In this document: positions 35,936 to 44,089 of the stretch, piece after piece | Layout: the number at the start of each line of letters is the position of its first letter | Position numbering within the stretch: position 1 is the first letter of the stretch | Assembly (NCBI GenBank): GCA_031289315.1 | Contig: JAITPR010000051.1 | Coordinates: forward strand, 1 to 64,000 | Direction: 5' to 3' | DNA from: Clostridiaceae bacterium | Lineage (GTDB): Bacteria > Bacillota > Clostridia > Christensenellales > CAG-917 | DNA length: 64,000 bases | Notes under the pieces: model-generated | Told to the model about the DNA's origin: nothing | Seen by the model: the letters and a program-made list of their open reading frames with translations, nothing else | The model's database searches: none | Position numbers and translations under genes: made by a program

Positions 35936-37509
35936 TATTTGATGTACCTCAAAATTTTCATATTGTTTACTTTTATTGCGTCGTTTACGTGTCCGTCCGT
36001 AAAGGTTATTCTATAGCGGTGTTCGCCGTCATACTCCACTCGCGCAATGCTCTTCACCTTGCGCTCCGTTAGGTAGGCGGAGTCGGCATACGCGGTACCG
36101 TGTTCCGGCCAAGGCGTGTCTACGTCCATTTTAAAGCTTTTGGGATGTGCCAAGCCCTCTTCTATCAACCACCTGTAGCCTTTGTCGAAGCTACGCCCGC
36201 CTATCTGGGTGATAGTATAGCGCCTTCCGTAGAGGGCATCTAAGCGGTCTATCGCGATATAACCCGCTTCGGTTATCGTTTCAAGGGGCTCAAATTCAAT
36301 CAGGTGTTCTTCCCACGGTTCACACATTTTGGCATTCTCGCGCTTTGCGTAGCCTTCGCGGCATATTTCGTCAATGGATAGCCTAACTTCCTTATCACCG
36401 ACCAGAACCAAATATTTCAAATAGCCGCCGTCGTTGATACGTTTGAACATCCTGACGCCTTTCTTCTTAAGGGTTTCAACGGTATAAAGGTGGGCGACCA
36501 GCTTATGGTCACCCCACAGCTCCGTATCGAACGGTTTCACGTCGCTGCCCTTGTGGAAAGCCGCCGGCACGCTTAAAGTATCGGATAAAACATCTATGAC
36601 GTTTCCCGCTGTGGGGCGATCCGCCGGGTCTTTGGCAAGCATCCAGTTAATCAGGGACATAAGCGTCGCGCCGCATTTATCGCCGATTATGCAGTCGAAC
36701 TTCTTGTCGATAAAAATGTTTCCGTCGCTGTAAACCGCTTCGCCGATTGAAGCGTCGCCTATGTCGGTCGCGGGGAACATTCTATGCCCCGCACCGTCCT
36801 TTGTCCACAAGAGATGGAAAATAAGACCCAATGAAAAGATGTCCGTCGCTATCGTAACCGTTTCCGGTGCCGACGCACCCTCTTCGCTTGTGTATAGCGC
36901 AATCTCCGGGCTTTCGTAGCCGGGCGACCCTCCTATGCTGCTTTCATATTTGGCAATGCTCTTAGCCGGATACGACGAGTCAAAATCTATGATGTACGGG
37001 ACGTATTTCCCGCTCTCGTCGGCAATGAGGATGTTGCTCTCCTTTAAGTCGCCGTGGATAATGCCGCGCTCATGAAGGAGCTTTATAGGTTCCACCATGT
37101 CACAGCAAAGCTTTATAAAGGATTTCCTATCAAGCGTTGAAAAGTCGAAGTCCTTGTCCACTTTGTTGTCTATGTACAAGGTAACCGTGACGAACTGACA
37201 CGATATGGGGGCGGTGTCCCAAAAGTTGTATTCCTCCACCACAACGCGGTCCTTTCTTGAGTCCAACCCCTTCATCAAAACTTTTAGCTCTTTTTGTTTG
37301 CTGTTCACGCGTTCCTGCGTGGCTAACTTGATTTTACGCACGGTGTCGCTGTCGCCCTTGGACGGACAACGTGCGTGCATATCTCTCTTGATAAAGTATT
37401 TTTCGCCGCCCTTGCGCGCGATAACGGTTTCACCGTTTCCGGTGTTCACCCATTTTATTATTTCGCCGTCTATAAAGGCGCTATCAACTTCATAACCCCA
37501 GTAGTCCAT
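35935..37509 (-). CDS. Ser/Thr protein kinase with C-terminal repeat modules
   Basis: A 524-residue Hanks-type kinase. Lys 41 (YFIKRD) is the ATP-anchoring Lys; the catalytic loop is HGDLKESNIL (152-161, HGD in place of HRD), the metal-binding motif is DFD (175-177, in place of DFG), and GSPGYESPE (~194-202) is the activation segment end. Residues 334-401, 402-469 and 470-524 are three repeats of the module found at the N-terminus of the adjacent phosphatase. No transmembrane segment is present. It is downstream of three vWA genes and one base overlaps the phosphatase gene. Kinase, phosphatase and vWA proteins together are the TerY-P type of partnership. Confidence 0.9.
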   Translation of the reverse strand: MDYWGYEVDSAFIDGEIIKWVNTGNGETVIARKGGEKYFIKRDMHARCPSKGDSDTVRKIKLATQERVNSKQKELKVLMKGLDSRKDRVVVEEYNFWDTAPISCQFVTVTLYIDNKVDKDFDFSTLDRKSFIKLCCDMVEPIKLLHERGIIHGDLKESNILIADESGKYVPYIIDFDSSYPAKSIAKYESSIGGSPGYESPEIALYTSEEGASAPETVTIATDIFSLGLIFHLLWTKDGAGHRMFPATDIGDASIGEAVYSDGNIFIDKKFDCIIGDKCGATLMSLINWMLAKDPADRPTAGNVIDVLSDTLSVPAAFHKGSDVKPFDTELWGDHKLVAHLYTVETLKKKGVRMFKRINDGGYLKYLVLVGDKEVRLSIDEICREGYAKRENAKMCEPWEEHLIEFEPLETITEAGYIAIDRLDALYGRRYTITQIGGRSFDKGYRWLIEEGLAHPKSFKMDVDTPWPEHGTAYADSAYLTERKVKSIARVEYDGEHRYRITFTDGHVNDAIKVNNMKILRYIK

Positions 37510-37567
37510 TTTCTATCACACTCCACTAATTATAGTTTATTTTTTATGTTGCGCTTGTTTTGCTACG

Positions 37568-38293
37568 TTACGAGTTCGAACTTGCCGAAGCCGCCAAAAT
37601 TTTGATTATGCCTTCGAAGTCAATCTCGGCAAGTCCCTTGCTTATTGCCACAGGTTCAAACACGCTCCGGTTAAGCTTAGCTTTCCACTTTTCATACCTT
37701 GTGCCGGACGGTGCAAAGATGACAAGCCGCTTGTTTTTCTCACGCAGCTTAACGGCGGGGTCTTGACTTTTACAGAACCACGCGTCTTCGAACGCCACAT
37801 CGTCCACCATGCCTTCAGGGTATCCCTGACAGCCCGCCCGTTTCAGTAGCGGAAGCGTGTCCGTATCCGCAAACAATACTATAACCTGCCTATCGTGAGG
37901 TCCCATCACAAAATCGGATTTCATGGCTAGATATAACGCTTCCAGTCCGTTTGCGTCCTGTCCGACGCCGCCCGCCGCCCTTATCTCGGACAAGCGTTTT
38001 TCAAAATCGGCGGTGTCGTCGGGCAACTCATACCAGCTATCGTCAACCTCCATTGCGTCGACGGATTTCTTAATAGCTTCATTTCCCGGTTTATAGTCGC
38101 GGAAGACGATAGTTTTTACGCGCAGCGCGTCGATGTCATCTCCCTTTTCAGTCATTTCCTTGACAAAATCCTCATAGAAATGCTTGATGTTGGTCTTGAC
38201 ATTTTCTATGCACGGAGCCATACTACGTGTACCGTCCATACAAAACACTATGTCAATCTTTCTCTTTTTTTTAAGTCGATTTTCGTTAGGCAC
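37568..38293 (-). CDS. TerY-like von Willebrand factor A domain protein (1)
   Basis: A 241-residue protein, essentially one vWA domain. The metal-site motif is MDGTRS (~19-24) in IDIVFCMDGTRSMAPCIE, followed by VKTIVFRDY, AAGGVGQDANGLEALYLAM and QVIVLFADTD. DGTxS approximates the MIDAS DxSxS. It starts at GTG with AAAGGAGG upstream. It ends with the same AASASSNS tail as the vWA at 40310, although the body is the most divergent of the group. It is the vWA gene nearest to the kinase (58 bases). Confidence 0.88.
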   Translation of the reverse strand: MPNENRLKKKRKIDIVFCMDGTRSMAPCIENVKTNIKHFYEDFVKEMTEKGDDIDALRVKTIVFRDYKPGNEAIKKSVDAMEVDDSWYELPDDTADFEKRLSEIRAAGGVGQDANGLEALYLAMKSDFVMGPHDRQVIVLFADTDTLPLLKRAGCQGYPEGMVDDVAFEDAWFCKSQDPAVKLREKNKRLVIFAPSGTRYEKWKAKLNRSVFEPVAISKGLAEIDFEGIIKILAASASSNS

Positions 38294-38542
38294 AGACTTG
38301 AACCCTCCTTTTGCCTTAACGCGGCAATACCGCGTCTATTTTAGCATTGCGCACCGCACCGTAGCACGACAAAAATCTAGCAGTATTAACCACACCTATA
38401 ACCGTCGCGCAACGGTGTTGTCCCGGGTTAACACCCGTGATTTCGCAACCTTATAATAAATTAGCTAGGTTTTCACCTCCTACCAAATCGGGGCAATTTT
38501 ACATTGAATCCGAACTAATCAACCGTCGTCACGTATTAGTCG

Positions 38543-40018
38543 TCACACATCTTCTTCCAATATTTGTAAAACACTATAAAAGTCTATGTCACCCAAGCCG
38601 TTTCCCATTTCAACAGGTTCAAACACGCTTCTGTCGAGTTTGGCTCTTAAATTTTCATACTTCGTGCCGGAGGGGGCAAAGAGGACGAGGCGCTTGTTTC
38701 TCCCACGAAGATGGCTTTCGGGGTCTTGATTGTTACCCATCCATGTGTCTATAAGACCTTTCTCACCAACCATATCCACTGGATACGCACCCGCTCCCTT
38801 TCTTTCACCCAACTCCAAATAATCGGCGTTAGTAAACAAAACGATAATTTGCCTATCAGTTTTGGACACTCCCATGAAATCAGATTTCATGGCAAAATAC
38901 AGCGCTTCAAGTCCGTTTTCCGGAGCGTCTCCGCCGCCGTGCGCCGTAACACCGGTCAAGTAGTTGGCAAAGTCGCTGTCGTCGTCGGGCAACTCAAACC
39001 ACTGGCTGATTTTCATTGCCTCGTCGCCGTCGAACCCGTAGTCTCTAAAGACGATAATCTTTACGCGCAAACTATCGATATCGTAGCGGCGTTGCTCAAG
39101 CTCCTCGCAGTACTCAATACGAAAACGTTTTATGTTGTTCTTTACGCTCTCAATGTGAGGCGCCATGTCTCCTGTACCGTCGATACAGAACACCATATCA
39201 ACTGCGCTCTTTTTTTTGCTGATGTCTTTCTTTACGCTCTCAATGTGAGGCGCCGTGTCTCCTGGACCTTCGTGCACCACGTCGTCAATGCTTTCTTCTA
39301 TCAGCCTTCTTCTATCTTCGGGCGCCGCCACGGCGGGACACATTATTTTTATAATATCGTCGAAGTTGATATCTCCCAAGCCTTTTCCCATTGCCACCGG
39401 CTCAAACACGCTCCTGTTAAGGTTGGCTTTTAAATTTTCATACTTCGTGCCAGAGGGGGCAAAGAGGACGAGGCGCTTGTTTCTCTCACGAAGCTTGCTA
39501 TCTAGGTCTTGACTTCTACAAAGCCACATATCCTGTAAGCCTTCTCCGTTAACCATGTCTTCCGGATACGAACCCTTTCCCTTCCTTTCACCCAACTCTA
39601 GACAATCGGCATTGGTGAACAGCACGATAACCTGTCTGTCGTTGCGTCCGGTCATGAAATCTTGCTTCATGGCAAAATACAGCGCTTCAAGTCCGTTTTC
39701 CGGAGCGTCTCCGCCGCCGTGCGCTTCGATGTCTCTTAAATAGTTACTCAATTCTTCATCATCTTCGGGCAAATCAAACCAATTGCTGATTTTCATTGCC
39801 TCGTCACCGTCGCACCCATAGTCTCTAAAGACGATAATCTTTACGCGCATTGAATCTATGTAGCTGTATTGTTTGGTCATTTCCTCTGCAAAATCAAGGT
39901 AAAACCGTTTCACGTTGTTCTTTACGCTCTCAATGTGAGGAGCCATGTCTCCTGTACCGTCGATACAGAACACCATATCAATTTTGCTATGTATCACTAA
40001 TATATTGTCATAATTCAT
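38543..40018 (-). CDS. Tandem double vWA domain protein
   Basis: A 491-residue protein with two vWA domains (residues ~10-225 and ~270-491), each with VFCIDGTGDMAPHIESVKNN and HGGGDAPENGLEALYFAM. In both, the MIDAS-like motif reads DGTGD, so the last Ser of DxSxS is Asp. The first domain is about 85% similar by eye to the vWA at 40310, and DNA similarity is very high. A linker with a second copy of the PHIESVKKD sequence joins the halves. This looks like a recent in-frame gene fusion. AAGGAG precedes the start. Confidence 0.88.
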   Translation of the reverse strand: MNYDNILVIHSKIDMVFCIDGTGDMAPHIESVKNNVKRFYLDFAEEMTKQYSYIDSMRVKIIVFRDYGCDGDEAMKISNWFDLPEDDEELSNYLRDIEAHGGGDAPENGLEALYFAMKQDFMTGRNDRQVIVLFTNADCLELGERKGKGSYPEDMVNGEGLQDMWLCRSQDLDSKLRERNKRLVLFAPSGTKYENLKANLNRSVFEPVAMGKGLGDINFDDIIKIMCPAVAAPEDRRRLIEESIDDVVHEGPGDTAPHIESVKKDISKKKSAVDMVFCIDGTGDMAPHIESVKNNIKRFRIEYCEELEQRRYDIDSLRVKIIVFRDYGFDGDEAMKISQWFELPDDDSDFANYLTGVTAHGGGDAPENGLEALYFAMKSDFMGVSKTDRQIIVLFTNADYLELGERKGAGAYPVDMVGEKGLIDTWMGNNQDPESHLRGRNKRLVLFAPSGTKYENLRAKLDRSVFEPVEMGNGLGDIDFYSVLQILEEDV

Positions 40019-40309
40019 AACTTTCTCCTTGTAGAAAATCCCCCGCGCTTATTAGTAGGCGTTTAAAAACGCACCACTGCCGTACTTTTTTTAAAATCCT
40101 ATTACGTAAAATCCGCACCGCATCTATCGCGCGTAGAATGTCCCGCCAAAACACGGTCACCTCGCTTGCTTATAAATCCGGTACGGATTGTGTAATTATT
40201 GGGGGTGCGTTGACACTGCGGCAGGTTTGATAAGCTGCGGGCGTGTCCAACATACCCTAGCTTATTTCACGTTTTTTTGTTGCGTTTTTTGCTGAGTCCT
40301 TTTGTCACG

Positions 40310-41011
40310 TTATGAGTTTGAGCTTGCCGACGCCGCTATTATTTTTATAATACCGTCGAAGTTGATATCTCTCAAGCCTTTTTCCATTGCTACCGGCTCA
40401 AACACGCTCCTGTTAAGGTTGGCTTTTAAATTTTCATACTTCGTGCCGGAGGGGGCAAAGAGGACGAGGCGCTTGTTTCTGTCACGAAGCTTGCTATCGG
40501 GGTCTTGACTTCTACAAAACCACATATCCTGTAAGCCTTCTCCGTTAACCATGTCTTCCGGATACGAACCCTTTCCCTTCCTTTCACCCAACTCCAAGTA
40601 ATCGGTATCGGTGAACAGCACGATAACCTGTCTGTCGTTGCTTCCGGTTAAGAAATCTTGTTTTATCGCAAAATACAGCGCCTCCAGTCCGTTTTCCGGA
40701 GCGTCCCCGCCGCCGTTAGCCGTAACACCGGTCAAGTAGTTGGCAAATTCGCTGTCGTCGACGGGCAACTCAAACCAGTTGCTGATTTGCATGGAATCGT
40801 CGCCGTCGAACCCGTAATCTCTGAATACGATAACCTTTACGCGCATTGAATCTATGTCGCTGTTTTGTCTGGTCATTTCCTCTGAAAAATCAAGGTAAAA
40901 CCGTTTCGCGTTGTTCTTAACGCTCTCTATACAAGGAGCCATGCTCCCCGTTCCGTCGATACAAAACACCACATCGATGTTTCTCTTCTTTTTTAAAACA
41001 TTGCCAGCCAT
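40310..41011 (-). CDS. TerY-like von Willebrand factor A domain protein (2)
   Basis: A 233-residue single vWA domain with IDVVFCIDGTGSMAPCIESV near the start, MIDAS DGTGS, and ANGGGDAPENGLEALYFAI. The frame is open to 41080, but ATG 41011 has AGGAGG and begins the domain. It is the second gene of the operon, 83 bases after the antiterminator gene. The gap 40019-40309 holds no gene, only a hairpin (GCGTTT/AAACGC ~40060) and a GTGTTGAC-like repeat end. Confidence 0.9.
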   Translation of the reverse strand: MAGNVLKKKRNIDVVFCIDGTGSMAPCIESVKNNAKRFYLDFSEEMTRQNSDIDSMRVKVIVFRDYGFDGDDSMQISNWFELPVDDSEFANYLTGVTANGGGDAPENGLEALYFAIKQDFLTGSNDRQVIVLFTDTDYLELGERKGKGSYPEDMVNGEGLQDMWFCRSQDPDSKLRDRNKRLVLFAPSGTKYENLKANLNRSVFEPVAMEKGLRDINFDGIIKIIAASASSNS

Positions 41012-41094
41012 AATTGAATTCCTCCTGAAAATTCTCTTTTTGTTAGTTCTTTTGCTTTTGTGCGCGGATACAAGCCGCACAACTACGTTGTTTA

Positions 41095-41910
41095 TTACTC
41101 ATTCGTAGGCTTCGCCGTTATAACCGGCTCTTCGCTTTCGAAGCTTTCTGTCGCAAGCCCCAACGAAATCTGCTCTTCCGCTTGCAAGCTTTCGTCCGTG
41201 GGTATTTTGTATTTCTCTTGGTTGCCTATTTGATTTTCTCCAACCGAATTGTCCGGTTCGGTACATGCGGCGGCAAACTCTGTTTTCCCCGATTTTTCTA
41301 AAACCGCCGCTTCGTCTTCCGACATTTTCGCGATGATTTCAAGCGGAACTCTCACATAAACTTTTTCACCCATAAACTCCAACTCCAACCGCGCCTCGCG
41401 GTTGTGGCGATTGACTTTTTTTATAAGGCTTTCGTGACCCTTGAGCGCCCCGTCTATTATGATAATCTTATCGCCGACTACATAACCTATTGACCTCCCT
41501 AACTGCTTACTATCCTTGAATAACAGCTCTAGAATCTTTTTTTCTTCTTGCACTACGGCACTTTTTTGCGAATCGCCGTACTTCAAAATACGTATCATGT
41601 TGCTTGAACTGCGAATAAATTCCGCGGTTTCTATCGCGAACTTATCCTCCGGCATTGTGGTTTCTATGAACACATAGCCCGGCATCATCGGCACGTACTT
41701 ATAAGAACTTTCCGACCGCCCGGACTCCTTGTTCTTCCTGCGGAAAAACTTTTCTTCATGCGGCACAAACGGTGTAATCTCATGGTGTATGCCGTCGGTT
41801 TTTTCACATCGCTTTTTGACGTGCTCAAAAAACTTATCAAGAGCTTCCACCACCGGCAACTCTTGCCCAGCCACTATGAACATGACATAAAGATAACACC
41901 CTTCTTTCAT
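41095..41910 (-). CDS. LoaP/NusG-family transcription antiterminator
   Basis: A protein of about 271 residues in the NusG family. The NGN domain starts YLYVMFIVAGQE, includes the typical PMMPGYVFIETTM loop and is followed by a KOW domain (YVVGDKIIIIDGALKGHESLIKK). A C-terminal acidic tail of ~60 residues is unusual. The frame is open to GTG 41994, but the conserved NGN begins at ATG 41910. LoaP-type paralogues let RNA polymerase read through terminators in long operons, and this gene is first in a long operon with a structured leader. By family knowledge it should load on that leader. Confidence 0.83.
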   Translation of the reverse strand: MKEGCYLYVMFIVAGQELPVVEALDKFFEHVKKRCEKTDGIHHEITPFVPHEEKFFRRKNKESGRSESSYKYVPMMPGYVFIETTMPEDKFAIETAEFIRSSSNMIRILKYGDSQKSAVVQEEKKILELLFKDSKQLGRSIGYVVGDKIIIIDGALKGHESLIKKVNRHNREARLELEFMGEKVYVRVPLEIIAKMSEDEAAVLEKSGKTEFAAACTEPDNSVGENQIGNQEKYKIPTDESLQAEEQISLGLATESFESEEPVITAKPTNE

Positions 41911-42037
41911 TTTTTTCTCAACTGACAAATGACAAAATTTTCCCTTGTCACCCGCTTCGTAATTTCCGCGCGCTACGGCAAATTCTACGTCCACCGCCGC
42001 ACCTACCGAGACCCATACCTACGAGCAAATGCAAACG

Positions 42038-42171
42038 GCTTCACAGACTGATTTCTTCAGCCCCCTCACAAGGCGGAGCGACCTATTCTTTCGAATAAAC
42101 AAAATCCGCTTCACAGACTGATTTCTTCGCCCCCTCACAGGGCGGAGCGACCTATTCTTTCGAATAAACAA
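42038..42171 (-). promoter_or_regulatory. Leader RNA with two tandem hairpin repeats
   Basis: Two nearly identical units of ~64 bases (42038-42102 and 42108-42171) lie in the 5' leader. In RNA sense each has UAUUC-GAAA-GAAUA, a GAAA-capped hairpin, then a GC-rich hairpin GCUCC...GGGGGC, in which copies 1 and 2 differ slightly but keep pairing. About 270 leader bases precede the antiterminator start. It is a candidate LoaP-recognition or autoregulation element. Confidence 0.6.
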
Positions 42172-42186
42172 TCTGACTTCTTATAT

Positions 42187-42215
42187 ATAATAACACAACT
42201 CATTTAGGATTGCAA
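42187..42215 (-). promoter_or_regulatory. Promoter of the long signalling operon
   Basis: On the minus strand TTGCAA (42215-42210), a 17-base spacer and TATTAT (42192-42187) give transcription start near 42180, just before the tandem hairpins. The remaining 42216-42440 is AT-rich and I see no gene in it. Confidence 0.75.
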
Positions 42216-42443
42216 TACCTTATTCGACAAAATCTTTATGCAATTGCGAATTTTTTCCCGTTTCAACATTTGTATGACGCACATATTTATTTTGCGCTGA
42301 ATTCTAAGTGCATTTTGTCACTGTTTTCATGTTTTTTCTGTTTTAACATACGTATTGCACGCATGTTTTTTTATCCGGCGGTTATACAACGCCTTTTTTC
42401 CTTTTGCGCACTTCTTATTCGATAGCCGCCTATAATCCTGATG

Positions 42444-42476
42444 AAAATAAAAAAGCACCTCGTTTTAAGGTGCTTC
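42444..42476 (-). terminator. Terminator downstream of luxS
   Basis: On the minus strand GAAGCACCT pairs with AGGTGCTTT around a short loop, followed by T-rich sequence. It lies about 160 bases beyond the luxS stop. Confidence 0.8.
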
Positions 42477-42632
42477 CATATTGAAAAAAGCGGTGCTGAC
42501 GTTAATTCCGCCAACGGAGTTAATTTCAAGACCGGGTTCGATTTTCATGCCGGAGTTGATTGCGGTACCGACATTAATTCCGTAAACAGCGTTGATTGAG
42601 AAGGCGGAGCTAATTTCAGGTCGAAGTCCGTT
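42465..42632 (-). other. In-frame open extension after the luxS stop codon
   Basis: After the luxS TAA, the same frame stays open for 55 codons and ends at a TAA inside the terminator stem. It would encode a hydrophobic repeated pattern (SINAVYGINVGTAINSG, then EINSVGGINVSTAFF). There is no separate start with a ribosome-binding site. It may be a former C-terminal extension or a repeat remnant. Confidence 0.45.
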
Positions 42633-43061
42633 TTACGGCTTTTTAATAATTTCTAAATAGGAGCGGATTTCCTGTTGGGCAAGCGACAGGTTATGCGAAC
42701 GGTAATTGCCGCATTCTATTTTTTTGTTGCCGGGAACGGTATCCGCAAGCAAACATTTTTCGAAGGCTTCGATTGTCATGGGCAAAGCTTGCTCCATAGG
42801 AATGTTCCGCATAATCAACGCAAAGCCGGTGCGGCAACCGTACGGACCAAAATATATCACTTTGTCCTTTAGGGCGTTGTCGCGGATTGCCGTGGCGAAT
42901 AGGTGTTCTATAGTGTGCATTGCCGAAACAGAGAGATAATCCCCATTATTCGGAGTTTTAAAACGCAAGTCGTATTCATGCAAGTCATCCATTATGGCGG
43001 TATAATAAAAGCCCGGCTGCATTGTATTGTGGTTTTTCTTAAACGAACCTATCTTTTCCAT
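42633..43061 (-). CDS. luxS: S-ribosylhomocysteine lyase (AI-2 synthase)
   Basis: A 142-residue LuxS that splits S-ribosylhomocysteine to homocysteine and DPD, the AI-2 precursor. The metal site HTIEHL (HxxEH) and YFGPYGCRTGF with catalytic Cys, then IECGNYRSHNLSLA, are intact; length is slightly short but complete. An AAGGA site precedes the ATG. It is near mtnN on the same strand, which supplies its substrate. Confidence 0.95.
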   Translation of the reverse strand: MEKIGSFKKNHNTMQPGFYYTAIMDDLHEYDLRFKTPNNGDYLSVSAMHTIEHLFATAIRDNALKDKVIYFGPYGCRTGFALIMRNIPMEQALPMTIEAFEKCLLADTVPGNKKIECGNYRSHNLSLAQQEIRSYLEIIKKP

Positions 43062-43078
43062 GGTATATCCTTAACTGG

Positions 43079-43098
43079 TATCCGTACGAACGGATACG
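43079..43098. repeat. Perfect short palindrome upstream of luxS
   Basis: GTATCCGT-ACGA-ACGGATAC lies about 18 bases upstream of the luxS start and could be an operator or a leader hairpin. Confidence 0.5.
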
Positions 43099-43256
43099 CA
43101 CGTGTTTTGGGTTTTAAGACGTTTGATATGCGGCTAATATGCGTACGGACTTGTGCGGCTCCGTATTACGCCCTGCGCCGTTTATGGGTAGCAAAATACT
43201 ACTAATACGAGGCAGTCTGTTTCCGTATTGTGCGGCTCCGTACCGCCGTAGCTTGG

Positions 43257-43302
43257 GCTACAACACTTCCACGGCTTGGCTACAGCGCTTCCACGATGTT
43301 GC
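43257..43302. repeat. Short tandem duplication at the mtnN 3' end
   Basis: A unit of about 22 bases (core GCTTGG(G)CTACA, CTTCCACG) occurs twice in tandem; the inner copy contains the last codons and stop of mtnN. Confidence 0.7.
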
Positions 43303-43969
43303 GCACGATACGTTTGTAGTGGTAAATACCGGTTTCGGTGGACTTTTCGTAATCGTTCACCGCGTTGTCGTCCGCGTTGTCCGAAACCACCTTGATAACC
43401 AATGCGGGAATTCCGTTTGCCTCGGCAATTATCGCGATTGCCGCGCTTTCCATGTCACAGATTTCTGCGCCGAAGTTCTTCACAAGGTCGGACTTGCTTT
43501 TCTTGTCCGATATGAACTTATCTCCGGACGCGATTACAACCTCCGGCAACCGCTCCGGCAACACGGCTTGAACGCCTTCTCTAAGTCCTTCGGACAACTG
43601 CCAAAATTCCGATTCCCTGCCCTGATACTGCCCGCGTGCGGACGCGCCTATGTCGCGTATGTCGTATTGGTGATGTACCACGCTTTTGCCGACCACCAAA
43701 TCCCCTATCGAAAACTTTGGGCTCAACGACCCGGCAAAGCCGAAGTTTAAAATGATCTCCGCGCGGTATTTCACGGCAAGAAGCTCAGTAGCCGCCGCCG
43801 CGTATATCTCGCCTATGCCGGAAGTCGCGACGTAAAAAATCTTGTCCTTGTCGACGTAGTGATAAATCACTCCGTTGAAAAACTCTTCGCTGCCGACCAG
43901 TGCGCCCAACTGGTTGTAAATCGGCAACATTTCCTTTGTAAGCGCGGTAATAATTCCTATTGTCTTCAT
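43280..43969 (-). CDS. mtnN: 5'-methylthioadenosine/S-adenosylhomocysteine nucleosidase
   Basis: A 229-residue Pfs-type nucleosidase that releases adenine from SAH and MTA. MKTIGIITALTKEMLPI starts the protein; NFGFAGSL and the nucleoside site CDMESAAIAIIAE plus VKVVSDNADDNA are intact. It feeds luxS downstream in the activated methyl cycle. Its start codon lies six bases after a -10 box and no ribosome-binding site is visible. Confidence 0.95.
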   Translation of the reverse strand: MKTIGIITALTKEMLPIYNQLGALVGSEEFFNGVIYHYVDKDKIFYVATSGIGEIYAAAATELLAVKYRAEIILNFGFAGSLSPKFSIGDLVVGKSVVHHQYDIRDIGASARGQYQGRESEFWQLSEGLREGVQAVLPERLPEVVIASGDKFISDKKSKSDLVKNFGAEICDMESAAIAIIAEANGIPALVIKVVSDNADDNAVNDYEKSTETGIYHYKRIVRNIVEAL

Positions 43970-43975
43970 GCCTAA

Positions 43976-44005
43976 ATTGTATCACATGTAACGCCGGGTA
44001 CGCAA
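43976..44005 (-). promoter_or_regulatory. Promoter placing transcription start at the mtnN ATG
   Basis: On the minus strand TTGCGT (44005-44000), an 18-base spacer and TACAAT (43981-43976) are followed by six bases and then ATG. This predicts a leaderless message, as for the decarboxylase gene. Confidence 0.6.
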
Positions 44006-44035
44006 CAATATTAATTCTTTTCTAAGACTTTTTTA

Positions 44036-44063
44036 TTGCGACCTGCCGAAACTATGTTATAAT
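44036..44063 (+). promoter_or_regulatory. Promoter of rsmG
   Basis: TTGCGA (44036-44041), 16 bases and TATAAT (44058-44063), about 27 bases before the rsmG start. It is back to back with the mtnN promoter. Confidence 0.7.
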
Positions 44064-44089
44064 ATAAAAAAATGTGAGGGCAAACCAAC

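Noticed and set aside
41911..41994. A GTG start 28 codons upstream for the antiterminator.
   Set aside because: The conserved NGN domain begins at the internal Met (MKEGCYLYVMF) and the upstream part would translate the structured leader.
42210..42425. A 71-residue plus-strand frame in the region between the island promoter and luxS.
   Set aside because: The sequence is Phe/Cys-rich with no ribosome-binding site and overlaps the minus-strand promoter region.
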